Source: Gammaproteobacteria bacterium
Lineage (GTDB): Bacteria > Pseudomonadota > Gammaproteobacteria > JAAEPA01
DNA length: 33,411 nucleotides
Direction of reading: 5' to 3'
Assembly: GCA_024222475.1 (NCBI GenBank)
Contig: JAAEPA010000209.1
Location: 1-33,411 of the forward strand
The notes below the pieces were generated by a model, which did not search any database, was not told the DNA's origin, and worked only from the letters and a program-made list of their open reading frames with translations. Made by a program: the position numbers and the translations under genes. Of the stretch, positions 1-9,042 are shown one piece after another (within the stretch, counting starts at the first letter, position 1; each line of letters opens with the position of its first letter).

Positions 1-2
1 AG

Positions 3-1424
3 CGCTATCTCGAAGAGATGCTGCCGATCGTGTATACCCCCACCGTAGGCCAGGCCGTTCAGGAATATAGTTATCTGTACCAGAATCCGCGAGGCTTGTC
101 TTTTTCACCCTTGAACATCGATAGCGCCCAACGCGTGACCAAAAATTATCCCTGGAACGATGTGCGCATGATCGTGGCCACGGACTCCTCGGCCATCCTG
201 GGTCTCGGTGATCAGGGTTACGGCGGTCTCGCTATCGCCATTGGAAAGCTAGCTCTTTATACCGTGGGTGGTGGTGTGAGCCCCTTTCACACCATGCCTG
301 TCAAGCTCGATGTCGGCACTGACCGGCTGGATCTAATCAATGATCCAGGGTATCTGGGGGTCAGGCAGCGCCGGTTGCGAGGGGAGGGCTATCTCGAGTT
401 TGTGGATAAATTCGTCAATGCCATCAAGCAGCGCTGGCCAAAGGCCTTGATCCAGTGGGAGGATCTCTCAAAGGAAGTGGCGTTCACCGTGCTGGATCGG
501 TACCATGACAAGATCCCCTGCTTCAACGACGATATCCAGGGTACCGGGGCCGTTGCCCTGGCTGGAGCCATCTCGGCCAGCAAACTTAAAGATGAGTCTT
601 TATCCGATCAACGTTTTGTAGTGTTTGGGGCCGGGGCGGGGGGCATCGGTGTCGCCTGGGCCATCATCGAGGGTCTGAAATCAGCGGGTTTAAGCGATGA
701 ACAAGCCCGTGCCAAGGTGTTTGTCATCGATTCCAGAGGCTTGCTGGTGGAAGGCCGGGCTATGGAAACTTACAAGCAACCCTATGTCCAGAAGCGTCAA
801 AATATCACTGATTGGCGATTTGCCGGTGAGGTTCCCACCTTGCTCGAGGTGATTGAAAACGCTCAAATTACGGCGTTGCTGGGGCTCAGTGGCCTATGTG
901 GGGCGTTTAATCAACCGGTGGTGGAGGCGATGATGCGCAATACGGTGCGGCCGATCATTTTTCCGCTCTCCAATCCGACCTCGGCCTCCGAGGCCATCCC
1001 TGACGATGTCATGGATTGGGCCGAAGGGCGTGCCATTATCGCCACCGGCAGCCCGTTTCCCGATGTTCATTACGAAGGCTCTACCTATCCTATTGGTCAG
1101 GGCAACAATGCCTTTATATTCCCGGGTGTTGGCTTGGGCGCTATCCTTTGCGAAGCCACTAGGATCACCGAATGTATGATTCTGGAGGCCGCCTATGCCT
1201 TGGTGGAATTCACCGCCGCCAATCATTTGCAGCATGGTTTAATCTATCCCCCTGTGCGTGAGTTACAAGAGGTCTCCATTCGGGTTGCGGGTCGAGTGAT
1301 CAAATGTGCGCTCAGCGAAGGGGTGGCGGGTAAGAGCGATTTTGCCGGTCAGGATCTGGATGCCTATGTCAGGTCACGGTTTTGGCGAGCGCGATATCTG
1401 CCGGTCATCAAGGGTGTCGATTAA
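3..1424 (+). CDS. NAD(P)-dependent malic enzyme, 5' truncated by window start
   Basis: Frame is open upstream of the listed ATG (RYLEEMLPIVYTPTVGQAVQEYS). Malic enzyme signatures: IVYTPTVG, FNDDIQGTGAVALAG, FGAGAGGIGVAWA, FPLSNPTSASEA. Confidence 0.93.
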   Translation, partial: RYLEEMLPIVYTPTVGQAVQEYSYLYQNPRGLSFSPLNIDSAQRVTKNYPWNDVRMIVATDSSAILGLGDQGYGGLAIAIGKLALYTVGGGVSPFHTMPVKLDVGTDRLDLINDPGYLGVRQRRLRGEGYLEFVDKFVNAIKQRWPKALIQWEDLSKEVAFTVLDRYHDKIPCFNDDIQGTGAVALAGAISASKLKDESLSDQRFVVFGAGAGGIGVAWAIIEGLKSAGLSDEQARAKVFVIDSRGLLVEGRAMETYKQPYVQKRQNITDWRFAGEVPTLLEVIENAQITALLGLSGLCGAFNQPVVEAMMRNTVRPIIFPLSNPTSASEAIPDDVMDWAEGRAIIATGSPFPDVHYEGSTYPIGQGNNAFIFPGVGLGAILCEATRITECMILEAAYALVEFTAANHLQHGLIYPPVRELQEVSIRVAGRVIKCALSEGVAGKSDFAGQDLDAYVRSRFWRARYLPVIKGVD

Positions 1425-1437
1425 GAAGGCGCGGTCT

Positions 1438-2319
1438 ATGAGCATCTGGTCGGAGATCGCGCGGCATATCAGTAAGACCACCGGGAATTCCTTTAGTATC
1501 ACCGCCAAACATGTGATGGGTGGCGGGTGTATCAACGAGGCTTATCGAATTGAAGATCAGGGCCGGGCCTTTTTTGTCAAGTTGAACGATGCGGCGAGTT
1601 TGCCCATGTTCGAAGCCGAGGCCGAGGGGCTCAAAGAATTGGCTTCGGCTCAGGCCATCAGGGTTCCGCTGCCGGTTTGCTGGGGGAGCGGGGGCGCGCG
1701 CAGTTACCTGGTGATGGAGTATATGGAATTCGGTAGGGGGGGGGATGGGTCATTGTTTGGCCGGCAGCTGGCCGATTTGCACCGAGTCGTCTCTCCCCGT
1801 TTTGGTTGGTCTAGAGACAATACCATAGGTTCGACCCCTCAGATCAACACCCCGGGGGAAGACTGGGTTGAGTTCTGGCGAGAGCATCGATTTGGGTTTC
1901 AATTGCGTTTGGCCAAGCGCAATGGTCACGGTGGTGCACTGCAGTCCAATGGGGCGCGCTTGCTGGAGGTTTTTCCTGCGTTGTTCAGGGATTACACCCC
2001 CCAGGCCTCTTTGCTCCATGGTGATCTGTGGGCAGGAAACCAGGCAACGGATGCGGCAGGAAGTCCGTTGATCTTCGATCCGGCGGTGTATTATGGGGAC
2101 CGCGAGGCGGATCTGGCAATGACCGAATTGTTCGGGGGGTTCGACGACCGATTTTATGAGGAGTATCGTGCCAGTTTTCCTTTGGATGCGGGATATCGTA
2201 TACGTAAGACCTTTTACAATCTGTACCACATCCTCAATCATTTGAATCTCTTCGGCGGGGCCTATGGCCGTCAGGCCGAGCGGATGATGGCCAGTGTGTT
2301 ATCGGAATTAGGGGTCTGA
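1438..2319 (+). CDS. Fructosamine/ketosamine-3-kinase family protein
   Basis: Start trimmed from ORF 1306 to ATG 1438. MGGGCINEAYRIE, LLHGDLWAGNQ (catalytic loop), PAVYYGDREADLAMTELFGGF typical of the family. Confidence 0.88.
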   Translation: MSIWSEIARHISKTTGNSFSITAKHVMGGGCINEAYRIEDQGRAFFVKLNDAASLPMFEAEAEGLKELASAQAIRVPLPVCWGSGGARSYLVMEYMEFGRGGDGSLFGRQLADLHRVVSPRFGWSRDNTIGSTPQINTPGEDWVEFWREHRFGFQLRLAKRNGHGGALQSNGARLLEVFPALFRDYTPQASLLHGDLWAGNQATDAAGSPLIFDPAVYYGDREADLAMTELFGGFDDRFYEEYRASFPLDAGYRIRKTFYNLYHILNHLNLFGGAYGRQAERMMASVLSELGV

Positions 2320-3363
2320 TTGTTCCGGTGCGACGCAGTGCTGCGGCCAACCCTCGATGTGGCGTAGAATCAAGCTGGTCAGGGCATCGATATGTTCAGC
2401 ACTGTCGTTCAGGGCGGGAATATAGCTGAACTGTTCTCCACCTGCTGCCAGAAACCGTTGCCGATTTCCCATCGCAATCTCTTCGAGTGTTTCCAGGCAA
2501 TCCGCGGCAAACCCAGGGCAGAACACATCGACCGACTTGATCCCCTCGGCGGGCAACTGCTCAAGTGTCTTATCGGTGTAGGGCTTGAGCCATTCCAATC
2601 GCCCCAAGCGTGACTGGAAGCTGATGCGCCATTGAGTATCCTCAAGACCGAGTAGCTCGGCGAGTAGTTTTGACGTCTTATGACATTCTCGATAATAGGG
2701 ATCTCCCAGTTCATGGCAACGTCTGGGGAGGCCGTGGTAAGAGAGCAGCAAGAGCTTCGCCCGGCCATTGTACCGCCACCCCTGTTCAATCCTAGCAGCA
2801 AGGGCCTTGATATAGCTCGGTTCATCGCAATAACCATAAACGAAACGTATCTCGGGCAGTTTTCGCCGCGTCTTCATCTCATCGGCCAGCGCGTCGAAGG
2901 TTGATGCGGTCGTGGTGGCGGAGTATTGAGGATAGAGGGGGAGGACAAGGAGCTTGTCGGCCCCGGCCTCATAGAGTTGCTCTAAGCCCTCGGAGATCGA
3001 TGGTTGCCCGTAGCGCATCGCCAACGATACCACGATACGGTTCTGGAACCGTTGCTGAAGGCGATCGGCTATGGCTTCACACTGGCGTTGTGAATTTATC
3101 AGCAGCGGTGAGCCTTGCGCTGTCCAGATCTTGCGGTAGAGCTTCGCGCTTTTTGCCGGGCGAGTGTTGAGTATGATCAGATGGAGTATCGGCCACCAAA
3201 GTATCCTGGGGATTTCAACCACCCGAGGATCCCAAAGAAATTGAGCCAGATAACGACGCACGGCGGTGGTGGTCGGTGCATCAGGAGTGCCGAGGTTGAC
3301 CAATAGCACACCGATAGAGGATTTGCGGTTGTGACTTGCTTTGGATTCATCGCGATATTTCAT
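2308..3363 (-). CDS. hemH: Ferrochelatase
   Basis: GVLLVNLGTPDAPTTTAVRRYL, LLLLSYHGLPRRCHELGDPYYREC, SFQSRLGRLEWLKPYTD, FCPGFAADCLETLEEI. Confidence 0.95.
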   Translation of the reverse strand: MKYRDESKASHNRKSSIGVLLVNLGTPDAPTTTAVRRYLAQFLWDPRVVEIPRILWWPILHLIILNTRPAKSAKLYRKIWTAQGSPLLINSQRQCEAIADRLQQRFQNRIVVSLAMRYGQPSISEGLEQLYEAGADKLLVLPLYPQYSATTTASTFDALADEMKTRRKLPEIRFVYGYCDEPSYIKALAARIEQGWRYNGRAKLLLLSYHGLPRRCHELGDPYYRECHKTSKLLAELLGLEDTQWRISFQSRLGRLEWLKPYTDKTLEQLPAEGIKSVDVFCPGFAADCLETLEEIAMGNRQRFLAAGGEQFSYIPALNDSAEHIDALTSLILRHIEGWPQHCVAPEQSDP

Positions 3364-3387
3364 TTCTTGGTAAGTCTTAGATATTTA

Positions 3388-3987
3388 TCAAATTCTGTCG
3401 CGCAGGCGCTCGTGCAATGGGCTACTGCGTGGAAAGTGGGCCATCAAGAACTTCATTTGATCAGCTAATACCCGATGTCCCTGCAGGTAAATGTATTCGG
3501 CATGGGTCGGTGTAAAGGGTATGGCCAGTAACTCCATCCCAGCCTCCTCCGGAGTCCGCCCCGCCTTGTGATTGTTGCAACGTTTGCAGGCAGAGACTAC
3601 GTTGTTCCAAAGATCTTTTCCACCCCGGCTCAATGGCCTGATGTGGTCTCTGGAAAGCTCTTTATCGCTGTAAGCAATGCCGCAATACAGACAGATTTGT
3701 GCATCACGCCTGAACAGTGCAGCGTTGTTCAGCGGCGGGACGTAGTCATGGAGTATTGATCGATTGCTGCTGTTAGTAGCAATAATTGAATTGATCTCGA
3801 TGACGCTTTGAATGCCGGTGCAGGTGCTGATACCGCCGTGGATTCGATACAGAGGGGTTCCGCAGTAATACGCGACCTGATCGGTATAGTAGAGGCGCAC
3901 CGCCTCCTGATAGCTGATCCATTCCAACGGCATGCCCGATTTGTCGGTACGTAGCACCTGCTGAGTCAAGTCGTACACGATACCCAC
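3388..3987 (-). CDS. HNH endonuclease
   Basis: CLYCGIAYSDKELSRDHIRPLSRGGKDLWNNVVSACKRCNNHKAGRTPEEAGM: CxxC...DHI...N...CxxCN HNH pattern. Confidence 0.9.
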   Translation of the reverse strand: MGIVYDLTQQVLRTDKSGMPLEWISYQEAVRLYYTDQVAYYCGTPLYRIHGGISTCTGIQSVIEINSIIATNSSNRSILHDYVPPLNNAALFRRDAQICLYCGIAYSDKELSRDHIRPLSRGGKDLWNNVVSACKRCNNHKAGRTPEEAGMELLAIPFTPTHAEYIYLQGHRVLADQMKFLMAHFPRSSPLHERLRDRI

Positions 3988-4173
3988 CTCCAGAGGACAG
4001 GGTCTTTGGTTGGGTAATTTATATGCAATCCCAGGAGAAAAGCAAATCTAAGGGTCTCATCTAATCTGGCCTGATAATCCGATAATATGATCTTCTTTCG
4101 GAGTGAAAGTTGCCTACCATGCACGATAATACCCTGATCCGGGCGCGGGTAAATAAAGTAGGGTCACTTTTCA

Positions 4174-4441
4174 AGTACTTCGTGAAGGTTGTTTTAATGG
4201 ACTCAGCGTTACTGTGGTACTTCGCGACAAGGCACAGCTTGCAGGCAATGGCCTTAGTCCTTGTCAAAAGCTGTAACGCCGTGGCGGAGTACCACAGTAA
4301 CGCCCGAAGGGTTGGTCTGTCAGCGCCCATGACGGTGTTACGCCTCTTGCAAAGGACTAAAGGCCATTTGCTGCAAGGCGTGCCTTGCCATGAGCACTGA
4401 CAGACCAACTGAGCCCATTAAAACAACCTTGACGGAGTACT
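4174..4441. repeat. Nested inverted-repeat (cruciform-capable) element with two hairpin arms
   Basis: Outer IR 4174-4206 / 4409-4441 (30/33 matching); arm A 4207-4225 / 4284-4302 (18/19); arm B 4311-4331 / 4389-4409 (19/21). The interiors of arms A and B resemble each other in inverted orientation. Confidence 0.85.
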
Positions 4442-4546
4442 AGTACTCTAAGATCAAACACATAGCTTCGACCTCTGAAGGGTTTCCCATATCAGAGCAC
4501 ACTGAAATCTAGGTTTGTCAAGGTCAAATTGATGAAAAATATTATT

Positions 4547-4758
4547 TTATGCACAGAATGCATTGTGCCTAATTTTTACACTGCATGTTGTCGGTGGATT
4601 TGTACGTCAAAGAGTATTGAATATATAATCTATTGATTAATATGCGTATTATTTGATTCTTGTCAGATGTATTTGTTTCAATTGAAGAACCATTAGGGTT
4701 ATTATCTGCAGGTTTAGGACAACTAATCCACAAAGTTATCCACAGATTTTGTGGATAA
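4547..4758. promoter_or_regulatory. DnaA-box cluster in AT-rich region upstream of priA
   Basis: TTATGCACA 4547-4555; TAATCCACA 4724-4732 (one mismatch); TTATCCACA 4736-4744; TGTGGATAA 4750-4758 (inverted). Confidence 0.6.
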
Positions 4759-4874
4759 CCCCCCTTTCTTAATTGGGCTAATCTATGTTAATCCGATGGC
4801 TGGTATATCCTGGGTGCGTATGAGGCGCTTGTTTCGTTTCATATGCTCAGTTCGTCAACGCTGAATTCTAGCCA

Positions 4875-7085
4875 ATGATGTCAGGATCGCTGATTCTCCA
4901 GGTTGCAGTACCCTTTCCGTTGTATGACACTTTTGATTATCTTCCACCACCTGGATCTACAGGGGCGGGGATCAAAGTTGGAATGAGGGTTAGAGTGAAC
5001 TTCGGGCGGCGCCAGGTAATCGGTGTGATCATGGGGCTGAACGACCAGAGTCGAGTTGCGCAAAACCGACTGAAACGGGTAGTCGAAGTCCTGGATTCCG
5101 TGCCGGTCCTCGAGCAGAAATTGTTGCAGCTGTTGCGATGGTCGAGTGCTTATTATCACTTTCCTATCGGTGAGGTAGTCAGCACTGCCTTGCCCAAACG
5201 CTTACGTCAGGGTCAAAAGGCGGTGGTGGACGGCGAAGTGGTATGGCGGATTACGGACCCGGGCCGCCTGATTGTCTCCGATCAGCTTAAACGAGCTCCA
5301 AAACAGCTTGCGCTGTTGCAGTTGTTGAATAAGTCTCCCGCCGGTCTAGGGGGAGCTGTGCTGAACCAGCTGCAGTATCACTGGCGCCCAGCCATGAAGG
5401 GTTTATCCCAAAAGGGCTTGGTACAAAAAACTAATCGGCCCTGTCTTGTTCCTGACCATGGTCCCGCGGATCATGCCCCGCAGCTCAATGGACAGCAATC
5501 CTATGTGGTCAACGCCGTTAGCTCGCGCTTGGAGGAGTTTACCGCTTTTCTATTGGCCGGGGTGACCGGTAGCGGCAAGACCGAGGTCTATCTTAATCTC
5601 GCGGACCAGATACTGAAGAAGGGTCGTCAGGTATTGGTGTTGGTCCCGGAGATTGGGCTTACTCCGCAGCTCGTCAGCCGGTTTCGTCGTCGTTTTCCGC
5701 TACCTCTTGCCGTTTTGCATTCTGGATTGTCCGATAGTCAGCGCCATTGTGCCTGGTATATGGCGGGTTTAGGCGAAGTCGGGGTGGTTATCGGTACGCG
5801 CTCTGCCGTATTTACCCCGTTAGCCCGGCCGGGATTGATCATCGTCGACGAGGAACACGACGCTTCCTTCAAGCAGCAGGAAGGCTTCCGTTACAATGCG
5901 AGGGATATCTCGGTATACCGGGCCAGGCAGTATGGCATCCCGGTGCTGCTTGGCTCGGCGACGCCTTCTCTGGAAAGTCTGCGCAACGTTCAACTCCATA
6001 GATACCGGCTCCTGAAACTGCGAGAACGGGCAGGAGGGGCCAGTCTGCCGGGGTTCGAGGTTATCGACATCAGATCCCGAAAGATAGAGGACGGGGTTTC
6101 CAAACCATTGTTTGAGGAGATGTATCGTCACTTGGAGGCCGACGGGCAGGTGCTACTGTTCCTTAATCGGCGTGGTTTCGCGCCCGTGCTTATCTGTCAT
6201 CAATGTGGTTGGGCCGTAAGTTGTGAACGTTGCGATGCCTTTATGACCGTGCATGTGGCTCATCGCTCACTGCGCTGTCACCACTGTGGGGCGCAGCGCT
6301 CTCGCCCTCAATCCTGCCCGGACTGTGGGAGTCTCGATCTGCGTGAGTTAGGCGCTGGAACCGAGCGTTTGGAGCAGGGGCTTAGACAACGTTTTAACGA
6401 TACTTCCATCATCCGCATCGACCGGGATACCACACGTCGCCGAGGTGAGATGCAAACCAAATTGGAGCAGATTCATCGAGGCGAACATCGAATACTGATT
6501 GGTACCCAGATGTTGTCTAAAGGTCACGATTTTCCGGAGGTGACCTTAGTGGGTATCATCAACGTGGATTACGGGCTATATAGCACCGATTTTCGTGCCA
6601 CCGAGCGGATGGCGCAGTTGATCGTCCAGGTCGCCGGTCGTGCGGGCCGTGCCGGTAAACCCGGCAAAGTGATACTACAGACCCATCAACCTGAGCACCC
6701 GTTGCTGCAGCTTTTGCTGTCCAGAGGGTATGAGGCCTTCGGCGAGGCCGCGCTGCAGGACCGGCGCTGTGCTGATCTTCCCCCTTATAGACACATGGCC
6801 CTGTTGCGCGCCGAGGGTGCACAACCGCATGCGCCCCAGGCCTTTCTTGAACAAGTTCGATCCTCAACTACCAAGGCCCCCTGCAAAGGGTTGAACATCC
6901 TGGGTCCGGCGCCGCCACCGATGGAGAGACGATCGGGAATGTATCGGGTTCATCTATTGGCAATTGCGGAGCGACGTGGCCCGCTAATGGAACTGCTCGA
7001 TGAATGGATAATAATATTTAAGTCGATGCGCAGTACCCGCAAGGTCCGTTGGTCTCTGGATGTGGATCCTATTGATCTTTCCTAA
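4875..7085 (+). CDS. priA: Primosomal protein N' (PriA helicase)
   Basis: GVTGSGKTEVYL Walker A, VDEEHDASFKQ, LGSATPSLES, paired Cys zinc motifs (CHQCGWAVSCERCD, CHHCGAQRSRPQSCPDCG), IGTQMLSKGHDFP, VAGRAGRAGKPG. Confidence 0.96.
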   Translation: MMSGSLILQVAVPFPLYDTFDYLPPPGSTGAGIKVGMRVRVNFGRRQVIGVIMGLNDQSRVAQNRLKRVVEVLDSVPVLEQKLLQLLRWSSAYYHFPIGEVVSTALPKRLRQGQKAVVDGEVVWRITDPGRLIVSDQLKRAPKQLALLQLLNKSPAGLGGAVLNQLQYHWRPAMKGLSQKGLVQKTNRPCLVPDHGPADHAPQLNGQQSYVVNAVSSRLEEFTAFLLAGVTGSGKTEVYLNLADQILKKGRQVLVLVPEIGLTPQLVSRFRRRFPLPLAVLHSGLSDSQRHCAWYMAGLGEVGVVIGTRSAVFTPLARPGLIIVDEEHDASFKQQEGFRYNARDISVYRARQYGIPVLLGSATPSLESLRNVQLHRYRLLKLRERAGGASLPGFEVIDIRSRKIEDGVSKPLFEEMYRHLEADGQVLLFLNRRGFAPVLICHQCGWAVSCERCDAFMTVHVAHRSLRCHHCGAQRSRPQSCPDCGSLDLRELGAGTERLEQGLRQRFNDTSIIRIDRDTTRRRGEMQTKLEQIHRGEHRILIGTQMLSKGHDFPEVTLVGIINVDYGLYSTDFRATERMAQLIVQVAGRAGRAGKPGKVILQTHQPEHPLLQLLLSRGYEAFGEAALQDRRCADLPPYRHMALLRAEGAQPHAPQAFLEQVRSSTTKAPCKGLNILGPAPPPMERRSGMYRVHLLAIAERRGPLMELLDEWIIIFKSMRSTRKVRWSLDVDPIDLS

Positions 7086-7144
7086 TGCGGATTTTAGCCC
7101 GCCAGGGCTGAAGCCATTGCGGTGTTAAAAGTAACCGATCAGCA

Positions 7145-7160
7145 TGGCACGATAACTGCA
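7145..7160 (+). promoter_or_regulatory. Candidate sigma-54 promoter upstream of cheW
   Basis: TGGCACG-ATAA-CTGCA; matches TGGCACG-N4-TTGCA except one base. Confidence 0.5.
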
Positions 7161-7313
7161 ATTTATATTTCTTGGAAAACTATTGCCAATGTTTTGACGC
7201 GTCCGTGTTTGTAGTGCTCTATTCATAACGCTAGCAAGAAGAAGGTGGAAGGCGATGCGATGCGAGAAAATCATCTCACTAAATCTCGGGAAAATGGATA
7301 AGCGTAATTCAAA

Positions 7314-7793
7314 ATGAACTCTTCTCAGGAGCGCACCAGTACCGGCGAGATTAATCAATGGGTCTCCTTCATATTAGGTGATGAAATCTATGCTATAGAC
7401 GTTATGAAGATCCAGGAAGTATTGAGACCGGTTGAAATTACCCCAGTGGCGGGTTCGCCACACTATGTGATGGGAGTGATAAATCTCCGCGGAAGCGTAA
7501 TTACGGTGATCGATGCGCGAAAACGCTTTAACTTGATGCCGATTGACATCACGGATGATACACGAATTCTTTTAGTAGAAGTAAAGAAGCAGGTAGTAGG
7601 GGTGTTGGTGGATAGCATTGGCGAGGTATTACAAGTCAGTCAAGAACAAATTGAGCCCGCACCTAACATGGTTAGTGGGGATATTTCAGGGAATATACTG
7701 GGAGTGATCACAAGGGGTGATGTCCTAGTTGAGATCATAGACTTAGATAAGTTGCTGGCCGAGGAATTATCGCCATCAGACGATGTATTCTAA
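7314..7793 (+). CDS. cheW: Chemotaxis coupling protein CheW
   Basis: WVSFILGDEIYAIDVMKIQEVLRPVEITPVAGSPHYVMGVINLRGSVITVIDARKRF. Confidence 0.93.
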   Translation: MNSSQERTSTGEINQWVSFILGDEIYAIDVMKIQEVLRPVEITPVAGSPHYVMGVINLRGSVITVIDARKRFNLMPIDITDDTRILLVEVKKQVVGVLVDSIGEVLQVSQEQIEPAPNMVSGDISGNILGVITRGDVLVEIIDLDKLLAEELSPSDDVF

Positions 7794-7795
7794 AC

Positions 7796-8197
7796 ATGAT
7801 CCTTGAGTTCGTTATAACCAATCCCTGGTTTTTATCGAGTTTGGCAATAGCCTTGCTGATTGGCATCGGTATCGCATTGTTGGCATTGTGGATGAAGAGG
7901 CTCCATCAGTTTCAACAGCAGCAGGGCTCGATGTCATGTTCTCTGCAGAACGCCGTAAGTAAGTTAAATCTAGAACTTCAGGAAGAACGTGATAACCGTA
8001 GACTTATTGAGGTCCAGCTCAAAACCATGCGTACTCGATTAAGACAGTTTGATCTACGAGAACCTCAAGCAATCCCTTACAATCACGCCATAACGATGGT
8101 CAAACGGGGGGCGGCTGCACATGATCTCATAGCCGCTTGTGGTCTCAGCCAGGGTGAAGCCGAGTTGATCATTGCGATACATGGAACTCGTCAATAA
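7796..8197 (+). CDS. DUF2802-like single-TM protein
   Basis: N-terminal TM segment, coiled coil, C-terminal PYNHAITMVKRGAAAHDLIAACGLSQGEAELIIAIH as recalled for DUF2802 proteins downstream of cheW in flagellar clusters. Confidence 0.7.
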   Translation: MILEFVITNPWFLSSLAIALLIGIGIALLALWMKRLHQFQQQQGSMSCSLQNAVSKLNLELQEERDNRRLIEVQLKTMRTRLRQFDLREPQAIPYNHAITMVKRGAAAHDLIAACGLSQGEAELIIAIHGTRQ

Positions 8198-8293
8198 ACC
8201 TGTATTGAGCGTAATGCCAAACTATTTTTCCTACAGAAGTATTCTTCATTCTATCTCTCCAGCTTCACTGAACACAGTAGTGGATACAGAAGC

Positions 8294-8320
8294 TAAAGAT
8301 TGTGTATGTTCCGCCGTAAA
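8294..8320 (+). promoter_or_regulatory. Candidate sigma-28 (FliA) promoter upstream of cheY
   Basis: TAAA-N15-GCCGTAAA versus consensus TAAA-N15-GCCGATAA; exact spacing, 6/8 in the -10. Confidence 0.5.
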
Positions 8321-8367
8321 TAAATAGTGTGTTGTAATCAAACCTCAGAGAAACACAATTCGTAGTC

Positions 8368-8500
8368 AAGGAATGTGAACGACACATTTTCCTAACAGTT
8401 CCCGAGTTATCGTTTGTATTTAAGGTGAGACAACAGGCGTGTAGTCCTAGCTACGGTCGCCATTCTCGGACGGACTCTTAGATCACTTGCTTGATCTAGA
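8368..8500 (+). repeat. Degenerate copy of ~160-bp palindromic repeat family
   Basis: aaggaatgtgaacgacacattttcctaacag...atcgtttgtatttaaggtgagacaacaggcgtgtag aligns to the copy at 15036. Confidence 0.6.
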
Positions 8501-8558
8501 TGTGAATGTGATTTCAATTTAACAAATTTTGTTTCGTTGTGAAACAGGAGCTCAGGTT

Positions 8559-8921
8559 ATGGCAACAATTCTGGCTGTTGATGATTCGGCATCAATGCGA
8601 CAGATGGTGAGCTTTACATTGAAGGACGCTGGGCACTCCGTCGTGTTGGCAGAAAATGGTTTAGTGGCATTAAAGACCGCAAAAACAGGGAAATTCGATC
8701 TCGTATTGTCGGATGTCAACATGCCGGTAATGGATGGGATCACCTTGATAAAGGAATTAAGGATGCTTGCTAATTTCAAATTTACTCCGATCCTGATGTT
8801 AACAACCGAAGCAGGTTTAGATAAAAAGACGCAGGGTAAGCAAGCTGGAGCTACGGGGTGGATCGTAAAACCGTTCAATCCAGATAAACTTCTTAACACG
8901 GTGAAGAAGGTTTTAGGATAG
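8559..8921 (+). CDS. cheY: CheY-like response regulator
   Basis: Start trimmed to ATG 8559 (MATILAVDDSASMRQMVSFTLKDAGH); DLVLSDVNMPVMDG, TTEAG, GWIVKPFNPDKLL. Confidence 0.92.
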   Translation: MATILAVDDSASMRQMVSFTLKDAGHSVVLAENGLVALKTAKTGKFDLVLSDVNMPVMDGITLIKELRMLANFKFTPILMLTTEAGLDKKTQGKQAGATGWIVKPFNPDKLLNTVKKVLG

Positions 8922-9042
8922 TTAATATCATAGCACAGGGATTACAGCCATAGCACAGTATGAATAATCCATCCAGGGGGATTGTTTCCTACTAGCGAAG
9001 TCTTCGCTCGTCAGAGTCCATCATGCGTAACGGGAGCAGGTA

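Noticed and set aside
894-1235. Minus-strand ORF in malic enzyme
   Set aside because: Fully inside a confidently assigned gene on the other strand; no recognisable domain.
1306-1437. N-terminal extension of the fructosamine kinase ORF
   Set aside because: Overlaps the malic enzyme 3' end out of frame; the ATG at 1438 gives the expected N-terminus.
2308-2319. 12-bp overlap of convergent fructosamine kinase and hemH ends
   Set aside because: Short convergent overlaps are common in compact bacterial genomes.
4061-4408. ORFs on both strands (4061-4408 -, 4110-4400 +) with similar peptide strings
   Set aside because: They mirror each other because the DNA is a nested inverted repeat; no protein family recognised and no support for translation.
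4174-4441. Possible CRISPR array or integron attC site
   Set aside because: No regularly spaced direct repeats for CRISPR; no adjacent integrase and no clear attC core-site pair, so an inverted-repeat element is the simpler description.
8930-8970. Direct repeat catagcacag twice upstream of cheA
   Set aside because: Only two short copies; not enough to call a regulatory site or array.
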